A DNA stretch of 64,000 nt. Origin: Scolanthus callimorphus (Eukaryota > Cnidaria > Anthozoa > Actiniaria > Edwardsiidae). Positions within the stretch are counted from its first letter, which is position 1, and each line of letters begins with the position of its first letter. Positions 1 to 11,525 of this stretch are shown here, piece by piece. The stretch is taken from NCBI GenBank assembly GCA_033964015.1, contig CM066921.1, positions 23,231,355 to 23,295,354 on the forward strand, read 5' to 3'. Under the pieces are notes generated by a model. The model ran no database searches and was not told the DNA's origin. It worked only from the letters and a program-made list of their open reading frames with translations. Both the position numbers and the translations under genes were made by a program.

Positions 1-681
1 TATTATACATTGATTCAGTAGAAACACTTTTATTTCTGTCAAGCAATTTATGTTGCACAAGCGCCGTGTTAAATAGGGAAAGTGCTCTACTCCATGATGC
101 ATTGCGCGCGTATCAAGAATCAGCTAGCTGTGATTCTTGAAGAATCAGCATGCTGATTCTTGGATACCCTCAAAGTGCGTGATTCCCAAAGTAAAGCGCG
201 CGCTCTTAGCCAATCAGAATCGATATAGTGAGTACAATGTATATAATGTTCGATTACCGAACCCAATCAAAACCCATCGAACGATTGGTGTTCGATTAGT
301 TCGATTGAAATTTTGTTCGATTTTGTTCGATTAGTTATGCCGGGCGGTAATGTAGTTCGTGAAGGATCGAAATTGTAACAGTGCTGTACGCTGATTGGCT
401 GAAATGACCGCTCAACATTGAGTGAAATGAACTAGAAAAATGATATAAATGTTTATTCCTCCCAAAATCCTCCTGACTTCAATACTTTTTTCGCACGATT
501 ATCGAACTTCCGGTTCAGCGTTATATCTCCCGGTAACTTCCCCGCTGAATATCCCCGCTATAGAAGGTCCGTGTAAATTCCCTGCCCCTCCGTAGATTAA
601 TGCCCGACGTGACCGCTTTATACTTCCCCGCCCTGTGACCCCCCCCCCCCCTCCCGGGGGGGTCGGGGGCCGTGGTATCAT
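1..681. other. AT-rich intergenic DNA
   Basis: No gene is supported. There is a perfect 22-bp palindrome at 140-161, a stretch at about 250-335 rich in repeated TTCGATTAG-type words, and a poly-C/G tract at about 639-665. The short open frames are unremarkable. Confidence 0.5.
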
Positions 682-690
682 AGAGTGCCG

Positions 691-1307
691 CAACCTCGTC
701 CCCAGGGTCTTCTCGGTCGTTTTTCAAAATGGCGGTTAGCTCAGAGAAGACCCTGGGGGAGGCTGAGTCACATGACCGCTTCGAAACAAAGGAGAACCTC
801 GTTCCCATGTCCTCAAATAGTGGTCATGTGACTCAGCCTCCCCCAGGGTCTTCTCTGACGTCATTCCTAAATGGAGGAATGCTCACCATGAATAATTTAA
901 CGATATTTTTGATAATATTACTTCAAATTGACCTAAAAACATTCGAAATATATGAACTATCAAGACTACTAGTCAGGATAAGGATTATACATCGTTTTAG
1001 TATATTTTTATAGTATATGCCTCGTTCTATTAAAGATTAATACTATTAAGGTACGTTATCAATAAAACGAGTAGTCCGAACCAGCGAATTCACTCATAGC
1101 GTAGTGGTTAGGGTTAGGGTATAGTAACTGGAAAGTTACAGGTTCGAACCCTGATGATTTTATAATTCTTTTTTTCATTTCTGTAGGTGAGCGCTTGTTT
1201 AGAAAAAAATTCTAAGTGCCAGTGAGCATTCCTCGATTTAGGCGTGTGTTTCTCTGAGCTAACCGCCATTTTGAAAAACGACCGAGAAGACCCTGGGGAC
1301 GAGGTTG
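691..1307. mobile_element. TIR element with 9-bp TSD (MULE-like MITE)
   Basis: The ends are perfect inverted repeats, CAACCTCGTCCCCAGGG at the left and its complement at the right, extending over about 60 bp. The 9-bp direct repeat AGAGTGCCG flanks it at 682-690 and 1308-1316. A second, internal inverted pair (about 750-786 and 823-858) shares the ACCCTGG-type core. No transposase is encoded, so it is non-autonomous. The 9-bp TSD suggests Mutator-like mobilisation, an inference. Confidence 0.8.
1091..1157 (+). repeat. tRNA-like Pol III box A/box B segment (SINE head or tRNA relic)
   Basis: A box A match (TAGCGTAGTGG, 1097-1107) lies 33 bp upstream of a perfect box B (GGTTCGAACCC, 1141-1151), with a plausible anticodon-arm-like segment between. 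The flanks do not pair as an acceptor stem, so this is a tRNA-derived SINE head or decayed tRNA rather than a working tRNA. It sits inside the 691-1307 element. Confidence 0.45.
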
Positions 1308-1324
1308 AGAGTGCCGAGGTGGGC

Positions 1325-1545
1325 TTCCTGTGTACCTGTTTATTATTCAAAATGGCGCCAAACTACATACAAACAACGGAACAGTAATTTTTATTTGTCT
1401 ACATAATTCCACTCTTGTTGGAATAATTTTAGAAACGCTCATGGTCTTACCAAGAGTTGAAGAGAATAGTGCAAGACATTGTGACTTGAAAGAGGCGGTC
1501 AAAGTAGATGAAAGCCGGACATCGCAGGGCGACTGAGGTGAGCCA
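1325..1545 (+). repeat. dispersed repeat shared with 47.7 kb
   Basis: The stretch beginning TTTATTATTCAAAATGGCGCC and the following 200 bp recur with divergence at about 47,690-47,860, including a shared AGATGAAA..GGACATCG stretch. It is a dispersed repeat of unknown class; no coding potential is evident. Confidence 0.6.
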
Positions 1546-1738
1546 AACTTCATTCGTTGTTTCCAGGAGGGTCTGTGTTTTTCCTGGGTCTGCGTTTCTC
1601 ATGGTCTGCGTTTTTCAGGTCTGCTCAGTTCCTGGGTCTCAGGTTTAGGATCTTTTTTTTTCCACGTCTGCGTTTTCCATACTCGCAATATACAGTTTTA
1701 GGTTGCAGTTTTATATTGCTCCATTGGGCTGTTCCATA

Positions 1739-3087
1739 CAGTAAAAACCCGGCACCTACAAACCTGGATCACGGATCGTCGGATCGGATCGGATCATCGG
1801 ATCGGATCGTCGGATTGGATCATCGGATCGGATCGTCGGATCGGATCATCGGATCGGATCTTCGGATTGGATCATTTTTACTTATATGTAGTAATCAATT
1901 TAAAATTCGATACATCTTCATTGATGACGTCATTAAACTAGAATTTAATATCTACACAAGGGAACATTCCAACTTGGAGATTTGTCTCCAAGTACCCTGC
2001 GACAGGAGGGCTCCTGCCTGCGAGCAGTGATTTCCTCCTCTCTTAGGCCGGCGAGGAAATCACTGCTCGCAGGATAGTCTCCAAGCCAAGGGAACAACCC
2101 CCTATCATGTGATATGACGTCGTCAAAACCTAGATCAAATATCTTGACAACAATCAAACATAGTTTAACGACTAAAAGAAGTTCTAAAATTGGAGAGATT
2201 TTTAGTTTTGGCTTGGAGACAACTTCCCCAAAGTTTGCCAATATCATTTCAGATACTGTTGTTGTTTTTTGTTTTAAGGTTCTTATACATGACATCATAT
2301 CACGTGACAGCGTTTGTAGCCCCTTGGCTTGGAGACAACTTTCCCTAGTTTGGACTTCTGTTAGAATGTTCCCTTGTCTATATATTACATTATCTAGTTT
2401 ATATGACGTCATCAATAACGGTCATTGGTGACGTCATACAACGGTGACATCATACACGTTTCCCATCCCTTGATCATCGACGATCCGATCCGACGATCCG
2501 ACGATCCGACGATCCGATCCGATCCAATGATCCGATCCGATGATCCGATCCGACGATCTGATCTGACGATCCGATCCGATGATCCGATCCGTGATCCAGG
2601 TTTTGTAGGTGCCGGTAAAACCCGCATAAAAGAACAGGTGTTTTGGAGAATCAGGCTGATTTTGTTCTTGTATATTGGATGTTTTCTGCAAAATCAGACT
2701 GAAAATGTTCTTAAGGTGTCCTTAAAGTTGTTACCTAACATCAAATACTGCATACACTACCAACAGTCAATAAAGAAATGTGATTGATAGAAAGCTGACA
2801 GTCGTTTAGTAACAACAATTAGTCAAGTCTTAAAAAAAAATTGCTAAATGTACCCTGGAATTCCTGCTGTAGAACTGTGTGTGCATGGTCTAGCACATTA
2901 TATTGATCTCCTTGGTACTCTACCACACAGTGGGTTACTAGTATTAGAAAAGTGGCACCATTTTTTTTATACAAGAACAATTTTCATTTTTCTGGCTGCA
3001 TGTATTCTTATGTATAAGGTACCTTTTTGACCAAATTTCAGCCTGAGTGTTCTTAAACCACTTGTTCTTTTATGCGGGTTTTTACTG
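1739..3087. mobile_element. pogo/Tc1-like TIR element (TA TSD) carrying an insertion
   Basis: The left end is CAGTAAAAACCC preceded by TA (1737-1738). The right end is GGGTTTTTACTG followed by TA (3088-3089). CAGT..ACTG ends with TA TSD are typical of pogo/Tigger-like Tc1/mariner elements. After a large insertion (1751-2613) the left terminal repeat resumes at about 2615 as GTAAAACCCGCATAAAAGAAC-type sequence, matched inverted at about 3055-3087. It has no transposase ORF. Confidence 0.65.
1751..2613. mobile_element. foldback element with GATCGG subterminal repeats, inserted in pogo-like element
   Basis: It is bounded by GGCACCTACAAA and TTTTGTAGGTGCC. Each arm then carries a run of GGATCGGATCATC/GTC units (about 1769-1872 and 2474-2598) and further inverted homology (a TGACGTCAT block and an AAGGGAACATTC block). 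The flanks 1741-1750 and 2614-2623 are near-identical (GTAAAAACCC and GGTAAAACCC), a probable 9-10-bp TSD, which suggests a Mutator-like origin. Confidence 0.7.
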
Positions 3088-3109
3088 TATTATATATTTG
3101 TTACCCACC

Positions 3110-3345
3110 CTATCGAGGAACCTGGAATTTCCACAGGGGTCGCTGTGTTAGACCCTGGGATTTCCACAGGGTTTGTTTATTTTGACCCTGGAATTTCCAC
3201 ACGGCCATTCATTTTACCCCAGAATTTCCACAGGGTATTCATTCGCAACCGCAAGTATAAAATGCAGACCAGAAAATGCAGACTGCAGACTAGAAAATGC
3301 AGACTGAAAAGTGCAGCTGGAAAATGCACTCCTCTTAAAAATTGT
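3110..3345 (+). repeat. TTTCCACAGG / AAAATGCAGAC composite repeat
   Basis: Four degenerate GACCCTGGRATTTCCACAGG units are followed by short tandem AAAATGCAGACTAG-like units. The same two blocks occur in opposite orientation at about 22,595-22,870. Related TTTCCACAG units occur at 12.5-13.0 kb. Confidence 0.6.
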
Positions 3346-3399
3346 TAACAGGTTAGATTTTGTCCATTTATATTAAAGAACAACAGTTTTGGATGTTGT

Positions 3400-3615
3400 G
3401 TGTTCGGTTTTCACAGTGAGGAGATTCGTTTCAAGATATCCCGGCGTGTCGTCTCGAACCAATCGAACTAAAAAGAGCTCGAACCACATCGAACGCGGAT
3501 TGTTTGATACGGTTCGAGCTCTTTTGAACTCTAGAATTTGGGTGAGTACGATCTCCAAACTAGATCGTACGATCTTCTTCGGATCATTCCATCTAGTTCG
3601 ATCGTAATAAAAATG
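3400..3615. repeat. TCGAA-rich repeat related to 22.0 kb
   Basis: It has repeated TTCGA/TCGAA and GATCGTACGATC palindromic words. A related block with the same CACGCCGG and CGAACCACATCG-like words lies at about 22,020-22,115 in the opposite orientation. No ORF is of interest. Confidence 0.45.
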
Positions 3616-3849
3616 TCAGAATTTGGTACTACGTATATTATGCACTCTGTTCAGTGTTATCTAATCGGGAAACTATAAATTATTCAGCTTTTAGTGTCTA
3701 GTAAATAGTATTTTCATTTAAAATTGTTTAAAATTGCAAATGTTCAATACAGAAAGGCGGTGGCGAGATTTAGGCTTTCAGCCCATCGATTTCCGGTTGA
3801 ATCTGGGAGATATTCAGGGTCTTGACCATGACTCGCGAATCACAGGAAA

Positions 3850-4248
3850 AAAAAGTCAATTCCCAACTTGGGTGTAAATTGGGAAGTACTGGGGCTAGAC
3901 TGTATTTTCAAGTTGGGAAGTGTGTAATTCCCAACATTGTAAAAATGATACCAATTTCCCAGGGTAATTAAAATAGGGAAATATATTCACAAGTTTATTG
4001 CCAGGTTGGGGAATGCTAGCCCCAAGCATTTCCATACCTGGGGTAAAGTGACCCTGTATTCACTTACATGGGGAATGTACAATTCCCAAAATTGAATTGT
4101 CAGGGTTGGGGAATGCTAGCCCCAAGCACTTCCATACCTGGGGGTAAAGTGACCCTGTATTCACTTCTATGGGGAATGTGCAATACCCAAGTTGCATTGC
4201 CAGGGTTGGGGTATGCTTACACCAAGCACTTCTAAACCTGGGGGTTTA
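3850..4248. repeat. about 102-bp tandem repeats, three degenerate units
   Basis: GGAATGCTAGCCCCAAGC recurs at about 4011 and 4112 and degenerately at 4214, each followed by a shared CACTTCCATACCTGGGG..GACCCTGTATTCACTT block. The upstream part shares CAATTCCCAACTTGGG with 21,270-21,300 (inverted). Confidence 0.65.
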
Positions 4249-4251
4249 CTA

Positions 4252-4554
4252 CTCTTCCCAGTAGACCGTTAAACCTCTCGATTTTTCAACCTGCTGATGG
4301 CTGTCTTAAATTGATCGCGTGATCACCTTTTTATGTACCATGCGATCAGTATTTGTGGGTGTAAACTTTCGGAGTTTGGTGTGCCACATTGTCGATCTTG
4401 CTGCTTTCCAACAAAGTCTATGCCCACAAATGTAATCACGTGGTACAGAAACAACTCATCACGTGTAAATTATGAAAAGGCGATCACGCAATCAATTTGA
4501 GACAGCCGCCGGCGGGCTGAAAACTCAAGAGGTGTAACGGTCTACTGGGAAGAG
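4252..4554. mobile_element. 303-bp MITE with TA TSD
   Basis: CTCTTCCCAGTAGACCGTTA at the left is matched inverted at the right end, with TA on both sides (4250-4251, 4555-4556). Inner arms with GATCACGCGATCAATTT-like words also pair. It is a Tc1/mariner-type non-autonomous element by TSD; the family is unknown. Confidence 0.7.
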
Positions 4555-5900
4555 TAGAAGTGAATATAATGCTAAAGCCCCAAGAACGTTTGCACCTAGG
4601 GATGGTTTCCTTAACCTGTGAACCGGGAAAAAAGTTTAGAACAAAATAAAGAAAACGTCATACACAATAATCATAATGTCCAGCACTTGAGATTTAATCA
4701 AAATAAAATCTATGTCAACTTACATCATTTGATCATTTCCTAACATGCATTAAAGCCTTGCAATGATATATAATATGATAGCTGCTGGTAGGGAATCACC
4801 ACTTTTAACCTGATATATTCTTCAATGTCATTGCAAATGTAATATATAGATTTAGGCACTGCCTAAAAGCGGAGGTCCCAATCACCAATCCCACTGATAT
4901 TAATAATGGGTATTTCCAGAAAATATATGTGCCCTGGGGATGGGCAACACTAGTTGTTGACCCCCGTGCATCCAGTATTTCCAAAATGTGTTACCCCCAT
5001 GCATACAGAATGTGTTACCCCCATGCATATAGAATGCATAGAATGCCTGAGAGGTTAAACTAGCTTACAGCTTTATACCCCCCCCCCCCCCCCCCCCCCC
5101 CAGTTGGTACTAAGTTGTCAGGCCTGTTTGAGTCACCCGATTACAATTGGAGGCTCTAACCATGTAGAATTATATTATTCTTCAATGGGGTTGCGGGGGC
5201 ATTCTTCCCAAGAAAAATTGTTGACATTTCAATTTTACAATATGACTGGAAATGTAACAGAACTTAGAACAAGTTAGTTGCATCCTCCTCATTCGTCGGA
5301 AAGATGTGTGTATCCCCTAAGAATTTCATCTGCCCACCCCCCCCCCCCCACCCCATATAAATGGAATGTAGCCTTAGATGCTAGTTTGTACTACAGATAC
5401 AAGTCAAGCAATAGTGAAGACGGTAAAATTGTTATCTAAAGCATTGAAAATTATGTCAAACACAAATGGAAACCAATATACCACTGACAATGAAAAGACA
5501 CATTTTTCAATCCCCATGGGTTATGCCTAGACTTCCTCAAGTCCTTCAAATTTTTGCTTGCTTGTATCCTATGAGAGGTTGACTTTGAGCAAGTCTAGGG
5601 GCCTGATAAACACATAGGGGTAAATTTTAGATTGAAGTATACCATTTGGCAAAGCATGGAATATGTAAGATTTTACTACTTTGAGTAACTTTGTAATTCT
5701 CAATGTGTGTTCTTAAGTTAAAAAATTATCAAAGAGAAATGGAAACCTTTCCAACATTCTCTAACGTACTTCTTTGTGCCCATCGCTCTGAGTCCCCTCC
5801 ATGGGTAGTCACTGCACTATGGGCCGGCTTCACCATATTGAGTCAGCGGATTTCCATCAAGGGGCTCTATACTGTGTTATTTAGATGCTAGTTTGAACAA
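4555..5900. other. non-coding stretch with a diverged copy of the 6-kb MITE
   Basis: About 4907-5101 is a decayed relative of the unit amplified at 6-7.8 kb (it shares TTTCCAGAAAATATATGT, ATGCATATAGAAT and GAGAGGTTAA words) and ends in a C22 run at 5079-5100. The rest is AT-rich with no supported gene. Confidence 0.5.
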
Positions 5901-5989
5901 TAGATCCAAGCCAAGCAATAGTGAAGTTGGATAATTCTTTATCTAAAGCACAATGGAAACCATTATACGACCAAGAGGAAAAATACAAA

Positions 5990-7606
5990 TTTTCAATCCC
6001 CATGGATTATACACTGCCTGATAACCCATCATGGGCAATTCCAGAAATATATGTACCCCCACCACGGGCGGCACTAGGTTTTGACCATCCCCCCCCCTCC
6101 CCATGCATCCAGAATTTCCAAAATGGCTTACCCCCACCCCCGTGCATATAGAATTCCTGAGAGGTTAACCTACAATAGCTTCCAGCTTCAAAAAAACCCC
6201 ATGCAGGCAGAATTCCGAGCTTGAAAACCCCCCTCCCATTCAGAATTTCCAAATGCTGGCCATCCCCGGGGTACATTTATTTTCTGGAATTGTCCAAAGG
6301 CACAAAAATTTTTAGACACAAAGTATGCCATATGGACCAAGAGGGAAAAATACAAAATTTTCAATCCCCATGGATACACTGCCTGATAACCCATCATGGG
6401 CAATTCCAGAAAATATATGTACCCCCACCACAGGCGGCACTAGGTTTTGACCATCCCCCCCCCCCTCTCCCCCCCCCCCCCCCCTCCCTCCCCATGCATC
6501 CAGAATTTCCAAAATGGCTTACCCCCACCCACATGCATATAGAATTCCTGAGAGGTTAACCTACAATAGCTTCCAGCTTCAAAAAAAAAACATGCAGGCA
6601 GAATTCTGAGCTTGAAAACGGCCCCCTCCCATTCAGAATTTCCAAATGCTGGCCATCCCCGGGGTACATATATTTTCTGGAATTGTCCAAAGGCACAAAA
6701 ATTTTTAGACACAAAGTATGCCATATGGACCAAGAGGGAAAAATACAAAATTTTCAATCCCCATGGATACACTGCCTGATAACCCATCATTGGCAATTCC
6801 AGAAAATATATGTACCCCCACCACAGGCGGCACTAGGTTTTGACCATCCCCCCCCCCCCCCCCCCCGCCCTCCCTCCCCATGCATCCAGAATTTCCAAAA
6901 TGGCTTACCCCACCTCCATGCATATAGAATTCCTGAGAGGTTAACCTACAATAGCTTCCAGCTTCAAAAAAAAAAAACATGCAGGCAGAATTCTGAGCTT
7001 GAAAACCCCCCTCTCATTCAGAATTTCCAAATGCTGGCCATCCCCGGGGTACATATATTTTCTGGAATTGTCCAAAGGCACAAAAATTTTTAGACACAAA
7101 GTATGCCATATGGACCAAGAGGGAAAAATACAAAATTTTCAATCCCCATGGATACACTGCCTGATAACCCATCATGGGCAATTCCAGAAAATATATGTAC
7201 CCCCACCACAGGCGGCACTAGGTTTTGACCATCCCCCCCGCCCTCCCTCCCCATGCATCCAGAATTTCCAAATGGCTTACCCCCACACCCATGCATATAG
7301 AATTCCTGAGAGGTTAACCTACAATAGCTTCCAGCTTCAAAAAAAACCATGCAGCCAGAATTCTGAGCTTGAAAACCCCCCTCCCATTCAGAATTTCCAA
7401 ATGCTGGCCATCCCCGGGGTACATATATTTTCTGGAATTGTCCAAAGGCACAAAAATTTTTAGACACAAAGTATGCCATATAGACCAAGAGGGAAAAATA
7501 CAAATTTTCAATCCCCATGGATACACTGCCTGATAACCCATCATGGGCAATTCCAGAAAATATATGTACCCCCACCACAGGCGGCACTACGTTTTGACCA
7601 TCCCCC

Positions 7607-7666
<60 letters not shown>

Positions 7667-7815
7667 CCCAATGCATCCAGAATTTCTGAGCTTGAAAACC
7701 CCCCTCCCATTCAGAATTTCCAAATGCTGGCCATCCCCGGGGTACATATATTTTCTGGAATTGTCCAAAGGTACAAAAAATTTTAGACACAAAGTATGTC
7801 ATATGGAAAAATTCG
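5990..7815. repeat. tandem array, about five units of 366-393 bp, built from a poly-C MITE
   Basis: The unit start CCCCATGGAT..ACACTGCCTGATAACCC recurs at about 5998, 6367, 6760, 7147 and 7514. Each unit contains a palindromic MITE from AATTCCAGAAAATATATGTA to the complementary TACATATATTTTCTGGAATT, plus a constant spacer of about 100 bp. A poly-C tract in each unit varies from about 8 to about 55 nt (the longest at about 7607-7663). The last unit has lost its middle. The proline/glycine-rich open frames here are repeat artefacts. Confidence 0.85.
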
Positions 7816-8830
7816 GTGTTAAGTTTAACTGTCTCAATGACCAATTGGTATTTTTAATCTAAATAAAAGCCTGTTTGTACAGTGTATAACATAATTTTGT
7901 TTTCCACAGCGAATGGGCATACTTCTACTAATCACAATGACTTTGTAAATAGTGAATGAAATTCTAGCAAACAACATGTACTATACTAAATACATTAATT
8001 CATTTATTTTCCTATTGTTACTACTGGCACTGCCATTTGGTAGTAATTACACAGTCCATGCATGTTGAAAGTCAAGTGTTTAGAGCCAATTCAACAGAAT
8101 TAAATTTACTGTAATACCATATTTTTTTGCTAGAAAATAATTTTTCAGTACCATAAGTCAATATCTTGCCGCTTGGAAGTCCAAGGTACTAAGGTGATCA
8201 CCAAGACTCCAATACCATTAACCAGTTTCCGGTTGCAGCACTTTTGCCTTAGATTTTCCTTGTGTCGATTTTGGGAGTGTTTTTTATATCTCGTTTGCAA
8301 AAAGCTGAGAAGGCTTAATTAGCCTTCGTTGTTAGAAAACACGACTAAGTCGTTCTTAAAGGACTAATAATAGAATTCTAGAGATCTTTAGTTAGGGTCG
8401 CATATAAGCTAAACACGTTGAGTTGTTACTAGGCTCGCGACCTATCACTCAGATTCAAGAAAAGTCGACATGCTCGAAAAAAGAAACAGCGAATTTTAGG
8501 AATTTTACCTTCATCCTGAGTAGCTTTTCCCCCGTGTAGGAATAACCTGAATGTAAATCTGTTCGGAACTTGTGAATGTCCTGCCATCTCCCTATAAACA
8601 GTGCTCTTATCCAGCAGTGACTTTGATCCACGAATCGAATTGTTTTAACGACTTGCCGCCATTGACTCTCCAAACAAATTAATTCTCAAAGTATGACCTT
8701 CTTGACTCACGCTACTGCCGTAATGTACAAATGTAGCGTCTCGCAGTTACTTTACCTTTCGACAAAATTCTGTACCATTATAAATTCCACTGTTTTGTGA
8801 AAGAAAGGGCGAATAAACAATCTCTGCCGC
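7816..8830. other. non-coding stretch, no clear features
   Basis: AT-rich DNA with no ORF above about 75 codons and no terminal repeats that I can see. It may be intronic or intergenic. Confidence 0.4.
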
Positions 8831-8831
8831 A

Positions 8832-8990
8832 ATAGCAGGATTTGCGCTAAAAAGTTTAAGCCTTCTTGTCAGAACAGGAAATTTCTTCAGACACTCGTAG
8901 TCCCTGGCCCCCATAGCAGGACTTGCGCTGAAAAGTTTAAGCCTTCTTGTCAGATAACAGGAAATTCCTTCAGACACTCGTAGTCCCTGG
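8832..8990. repeat. two tandem copies of about 80 bp
   Basis: ATAGCAGGA.TTGCGCT.AAAAGTTTAAGCC followed by a shared CAGACACTCGTAGTCCCTGG end occurs at 8832-8907 and again at 8912-8990 with a few differences. The minus-strand frame across it shows the duplication but resembles no protein I know. Confidence 0.7.
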
Positions 8991-9247
8991 CTTTTTGTAA
9001 CATACTTTTCAGTAGAACAGTTCTGCAGTCGCTTGGAAGAATGGTTTCGATCAAAAGACTCTTGATATATTTTCAAGCAGATTGCTCGAGAATAATTCAC
9101 CAATATTGAGCAACCTCCTATCCCCCCCGGCCACGACAACTCACCCCTCCCTCCCCCCGTCACTCGACCGGCGGCGCCACCCCGACAAATCACCCCTCCC
9201 CCCGTCTAAAAAAAACGTCACTCGACCGGCGGCGCATGTTGTGACGT

Positions 9248-9596
9248 CACGCCTGTGACGTCAGGCTTCAGGAAGCACACACGCTCGCTCGACGTTCAAA
9301 ATTCAGTCGTATCCCTTTGCGCCCGTTCCCGCCTGTGATACTTTGGGTACCCTGTGGATATCACGCCTGTGACGTCAGGCTTCAGGAAGCACACACGCGC
9401 GCTCGACGTTCAAAATTCAGTCGTATCCCTTTGCGCCCGTTCCCGCCTGTGATACTTTGGGTACCCTGTGGATATCAGGCCTGTGACGTCAGGCTTCAGG
9501 AAGCACACACGCGCGCTCGACGTTCAAAATTCAGTCGTATCCCTTTGCGCCCATTCCCGCCTGTGATACTTTGGGTACCCTGTGGATATCATACAT
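9248..9596. repeat. three tandem copies, about 115 bp
   Basis: CGCCTGTGACGTCAGGCTTC starts near-identical units at about 9250, 9363 and 9479, each containing GTCGTATCCCTTTGCGCCC and ending GGGTACCCTGTGGATATCA. The copies are close to identical, so the expansion is recent. The first unit has CTCGCTCG where later ones have GCGCGCTCG. The open frame through the array is a by-product. Confidence 0.85.
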
Positions 9597-9633
9597 GCGC
9601 TACATTTGCCATCGTTGGGACGCTCTTTTCTTA

Positions 9634-9682
9634 GGTATGGTGCTCCGCTCTGCGGCCTTCGGCCGCTAAGGAGCTCCGCTAA
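9634..9682. repeat. GC-rich hairpin shared with 59.5 kb
   Basis: TTAGGTATGGTGCTCCGC, then a GCGGCCTTCGGCCGC hairpin and a GAGCTCCGC arm. The complementary arrangement ends at about 59,590, so this is a dispersed foldback. Confidence 0.5.
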
Positions 9683-10412
9683 TATACTCACAGATCATGC
9701 ATCAGACCAAAGTCTTTTGAAAGTTTTTTCTCTTCAGCCTTTGTTTAGTTAGACTAATAGTCCTTTGTTCATGGTTCCCCTAATAAAAGGAAGCCTTTCT
9801 CTTGAAATGTATGTTTCCTATACTTACTCACTAGAATATAAAACCAAAACAATAACAGCTTGGCACTTTTGTCAGAGCAAGGGCACTGCTAGCTTAAACA
9901 GTACTTTTTTTTGTCGAGAGTTTAGGTAAGTGCCATTTTGACGCAAACATTCTTATTGTTTTCAGAATACCTACCGCTCAGGGGTTGCAAAGTTGGTTCC
10001 CGAATTCCCAACAGGTTCCTAACTTCGCAACTTGGTTCCCAACTAAGTTAGCAATTTGCCAATTCAGATGGAGTTCTGCTAAAACCATTTTAATTTTGAC
10101 AGACTGCACAGCCACAAAGGATAAAAAGCTAACATTTATATTTTCTAAACAAAATGTCTAACAGATGTGAAGTTACAAACTTTAGTTTGGAACCAAAGTT
10201 GCGAACTTTGGAACCTAGTTGGGAATTTGGGAACCAACCGGGTAAAGTTTTCTGAAAACAACTGTAAATATGCCAAGTAATTAGCATTCTCTTGAAATGC
10301 TTTCTATACTTTTCGATCACTACAATAAATCAAAAGAACAATTTCAGCACTTTTGTCCAAAAAAGCAGAGCAAGCTCTACTGGTAACTTCAGGCTTTAAA
10401 GCTTTTCACAGA

Positions 10413-10808
10413 TCAAGCATCAGACCAAAGTCTTATTTTGAACTTTTTTTTTCCTTCCAGCTTTGAGACAGCTACCTCGCTCCTCCTTAGATTTTTTAAG
10501 TCTGCGCGCTGACTTATATTAATGGCTCCCCTATTAATGAGCTTAACAGCAGCAGTCTTCACAAGACGTTTTTTGTCGAGTGTTTTGGCAAGAGACATTT
10601 TCACCCCATTCTTTTTTAGAATCTCAAGTAAGCATTCTCTTGAAATATTTTCCATACTTTTCTCGCCACAGAAAATCAAAAGAATAACTTCAGCACTTTT
10701 GTCTGAAAGCTGAACAGGTTCTACTTTAACTGCTGGGGAGGTGGGAGCCTTTGTTTTTTTTTTCTTGGTAGCTGGCTCTGGCTTTTGTTTACTATACTTT
10801 TCGATCAC
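10413..10808 (-). CDS. SAM-gene terminal exon, copy 1 (full frame)
   Basis: It encodes about 130 residues: a basic KPEPATKKKK linker, a stretch LSDKSAEVILLIFCGEKS, a helical ISRECLLEILKKNGVKM segment, LVKTAAVKLINRGAI and a lysine-rich tail ending IRLWSDA. I do not recognise the fold; it looks like a small helical, possibly nucleic-acid-binding C-terminal domain. It is the only one of three tandem copies without a frameshift, so it is the likeliest functional terminal exon. Whether transcripts splice into it or read copy 3 (fused to the upstream exon) needs RNA evidence. Confidence 0.55.
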   Translation of the reverse strand: MIEKYSKQKPEPATKKKKTKAPTSPAVKVEPVQLSDKSAEVILLIFCGEKSMENISRECLLEILKKNGVKMSLAKTLDKKRLVKTAAVKLINRGAINISQRADLKNLRRSEVAVSKLEGKKKFKIRLWSDA

Positions 10809-11044
10809 TACAATAAATCAAAACAACAATTTCAGCACTTTTGTCCAAAAGCAGAGCAAGCTCTACTGGTAACTTCAGGCTATAAAGATCACAGATCAAG
10901 CATCAGACCAAAGTCTAATTTTGAACTTTTTTTTTCCTTCCAGCTTTGAGTCAGCTACCTCGCTCTTCCTTAGATTTTTTAAGTCTGCGCGCTGACTTAG
11001 TTATATTAATGGCTCCCCTATTAATGAGCTTAACAGCAGCGTCT

Positions 11045-11290
11045 TCACAAGACTTTTTTGTCAAGTGTTTTGGCAAGAGACATTTTCACCCCATTCTTTT
11101 TTAGAATCTCAAGTAAGCATTCTCTTGAAATATTTTCCATACTTTTCTCGCCACAGAAAATCAAAAGAATAACTTCAGCACTTTTGTCTGAAAGCTGAGC
11201 AGGTTCTACTTTAACTGCTGGGGAGGTGGAGCCTTTGTTTTTTTTCTTGGTAGCTGGCTCTGGCTTTTGTTTTCTATACTTTTCGATCAC
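11045..11290 (-). pseudogene. SAM-gene terminal exon, copy 2 (frameshifted)
   Basis: Near-identical to copy 1 in its first 80 codons, but lost bases after LAKTLDKK bring in a TGA (frame ends KVL then stop), removing the last 50 residues seen in copy 1. Its upstream border keeps the same potential acceptor. Confidence 0.6.
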
Positions 11291-11525
11291 TACAATAAAT
11301 CAAAACAACAATTTCAGCACTTTTGTCCAAAGCAGAGCAAGCTCTACTGGTAACTTCAGGCTTTAAAGCTTTTCACAGATCAAGCATCAGGCCAAAGTCT
11401 AATTTTGAACTTTTTTTTTCCTTCCAGCTTTGAGACAGCTACCTCACTCCTCCTCAGATTTTTTAAGTCTGCGCGCTGACTTATATTAATGGCTCCCCTA
11501 TTAATGAGCTTAACAGCAGCAGTCT

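Noticed and set aside
1091..1157. A functional tRNA gene
   Set aside because: Box A and B are good, but no acceptor stem can be formed and it lies inside a MITE.
6007..7862. Overlapping proline- or glycine-rich open frames up to 206 codons on both strands
   Set aside because: They are translations of poly-C satellite units; both strands are equally open and no known protein is matched.
9317..9634. 105-codon open frame with three internal repeats
   Set aside because: It is the 115-bp tandem repeat read in a lucky frame; the unit length and non-protein-like composition argue against a gene.
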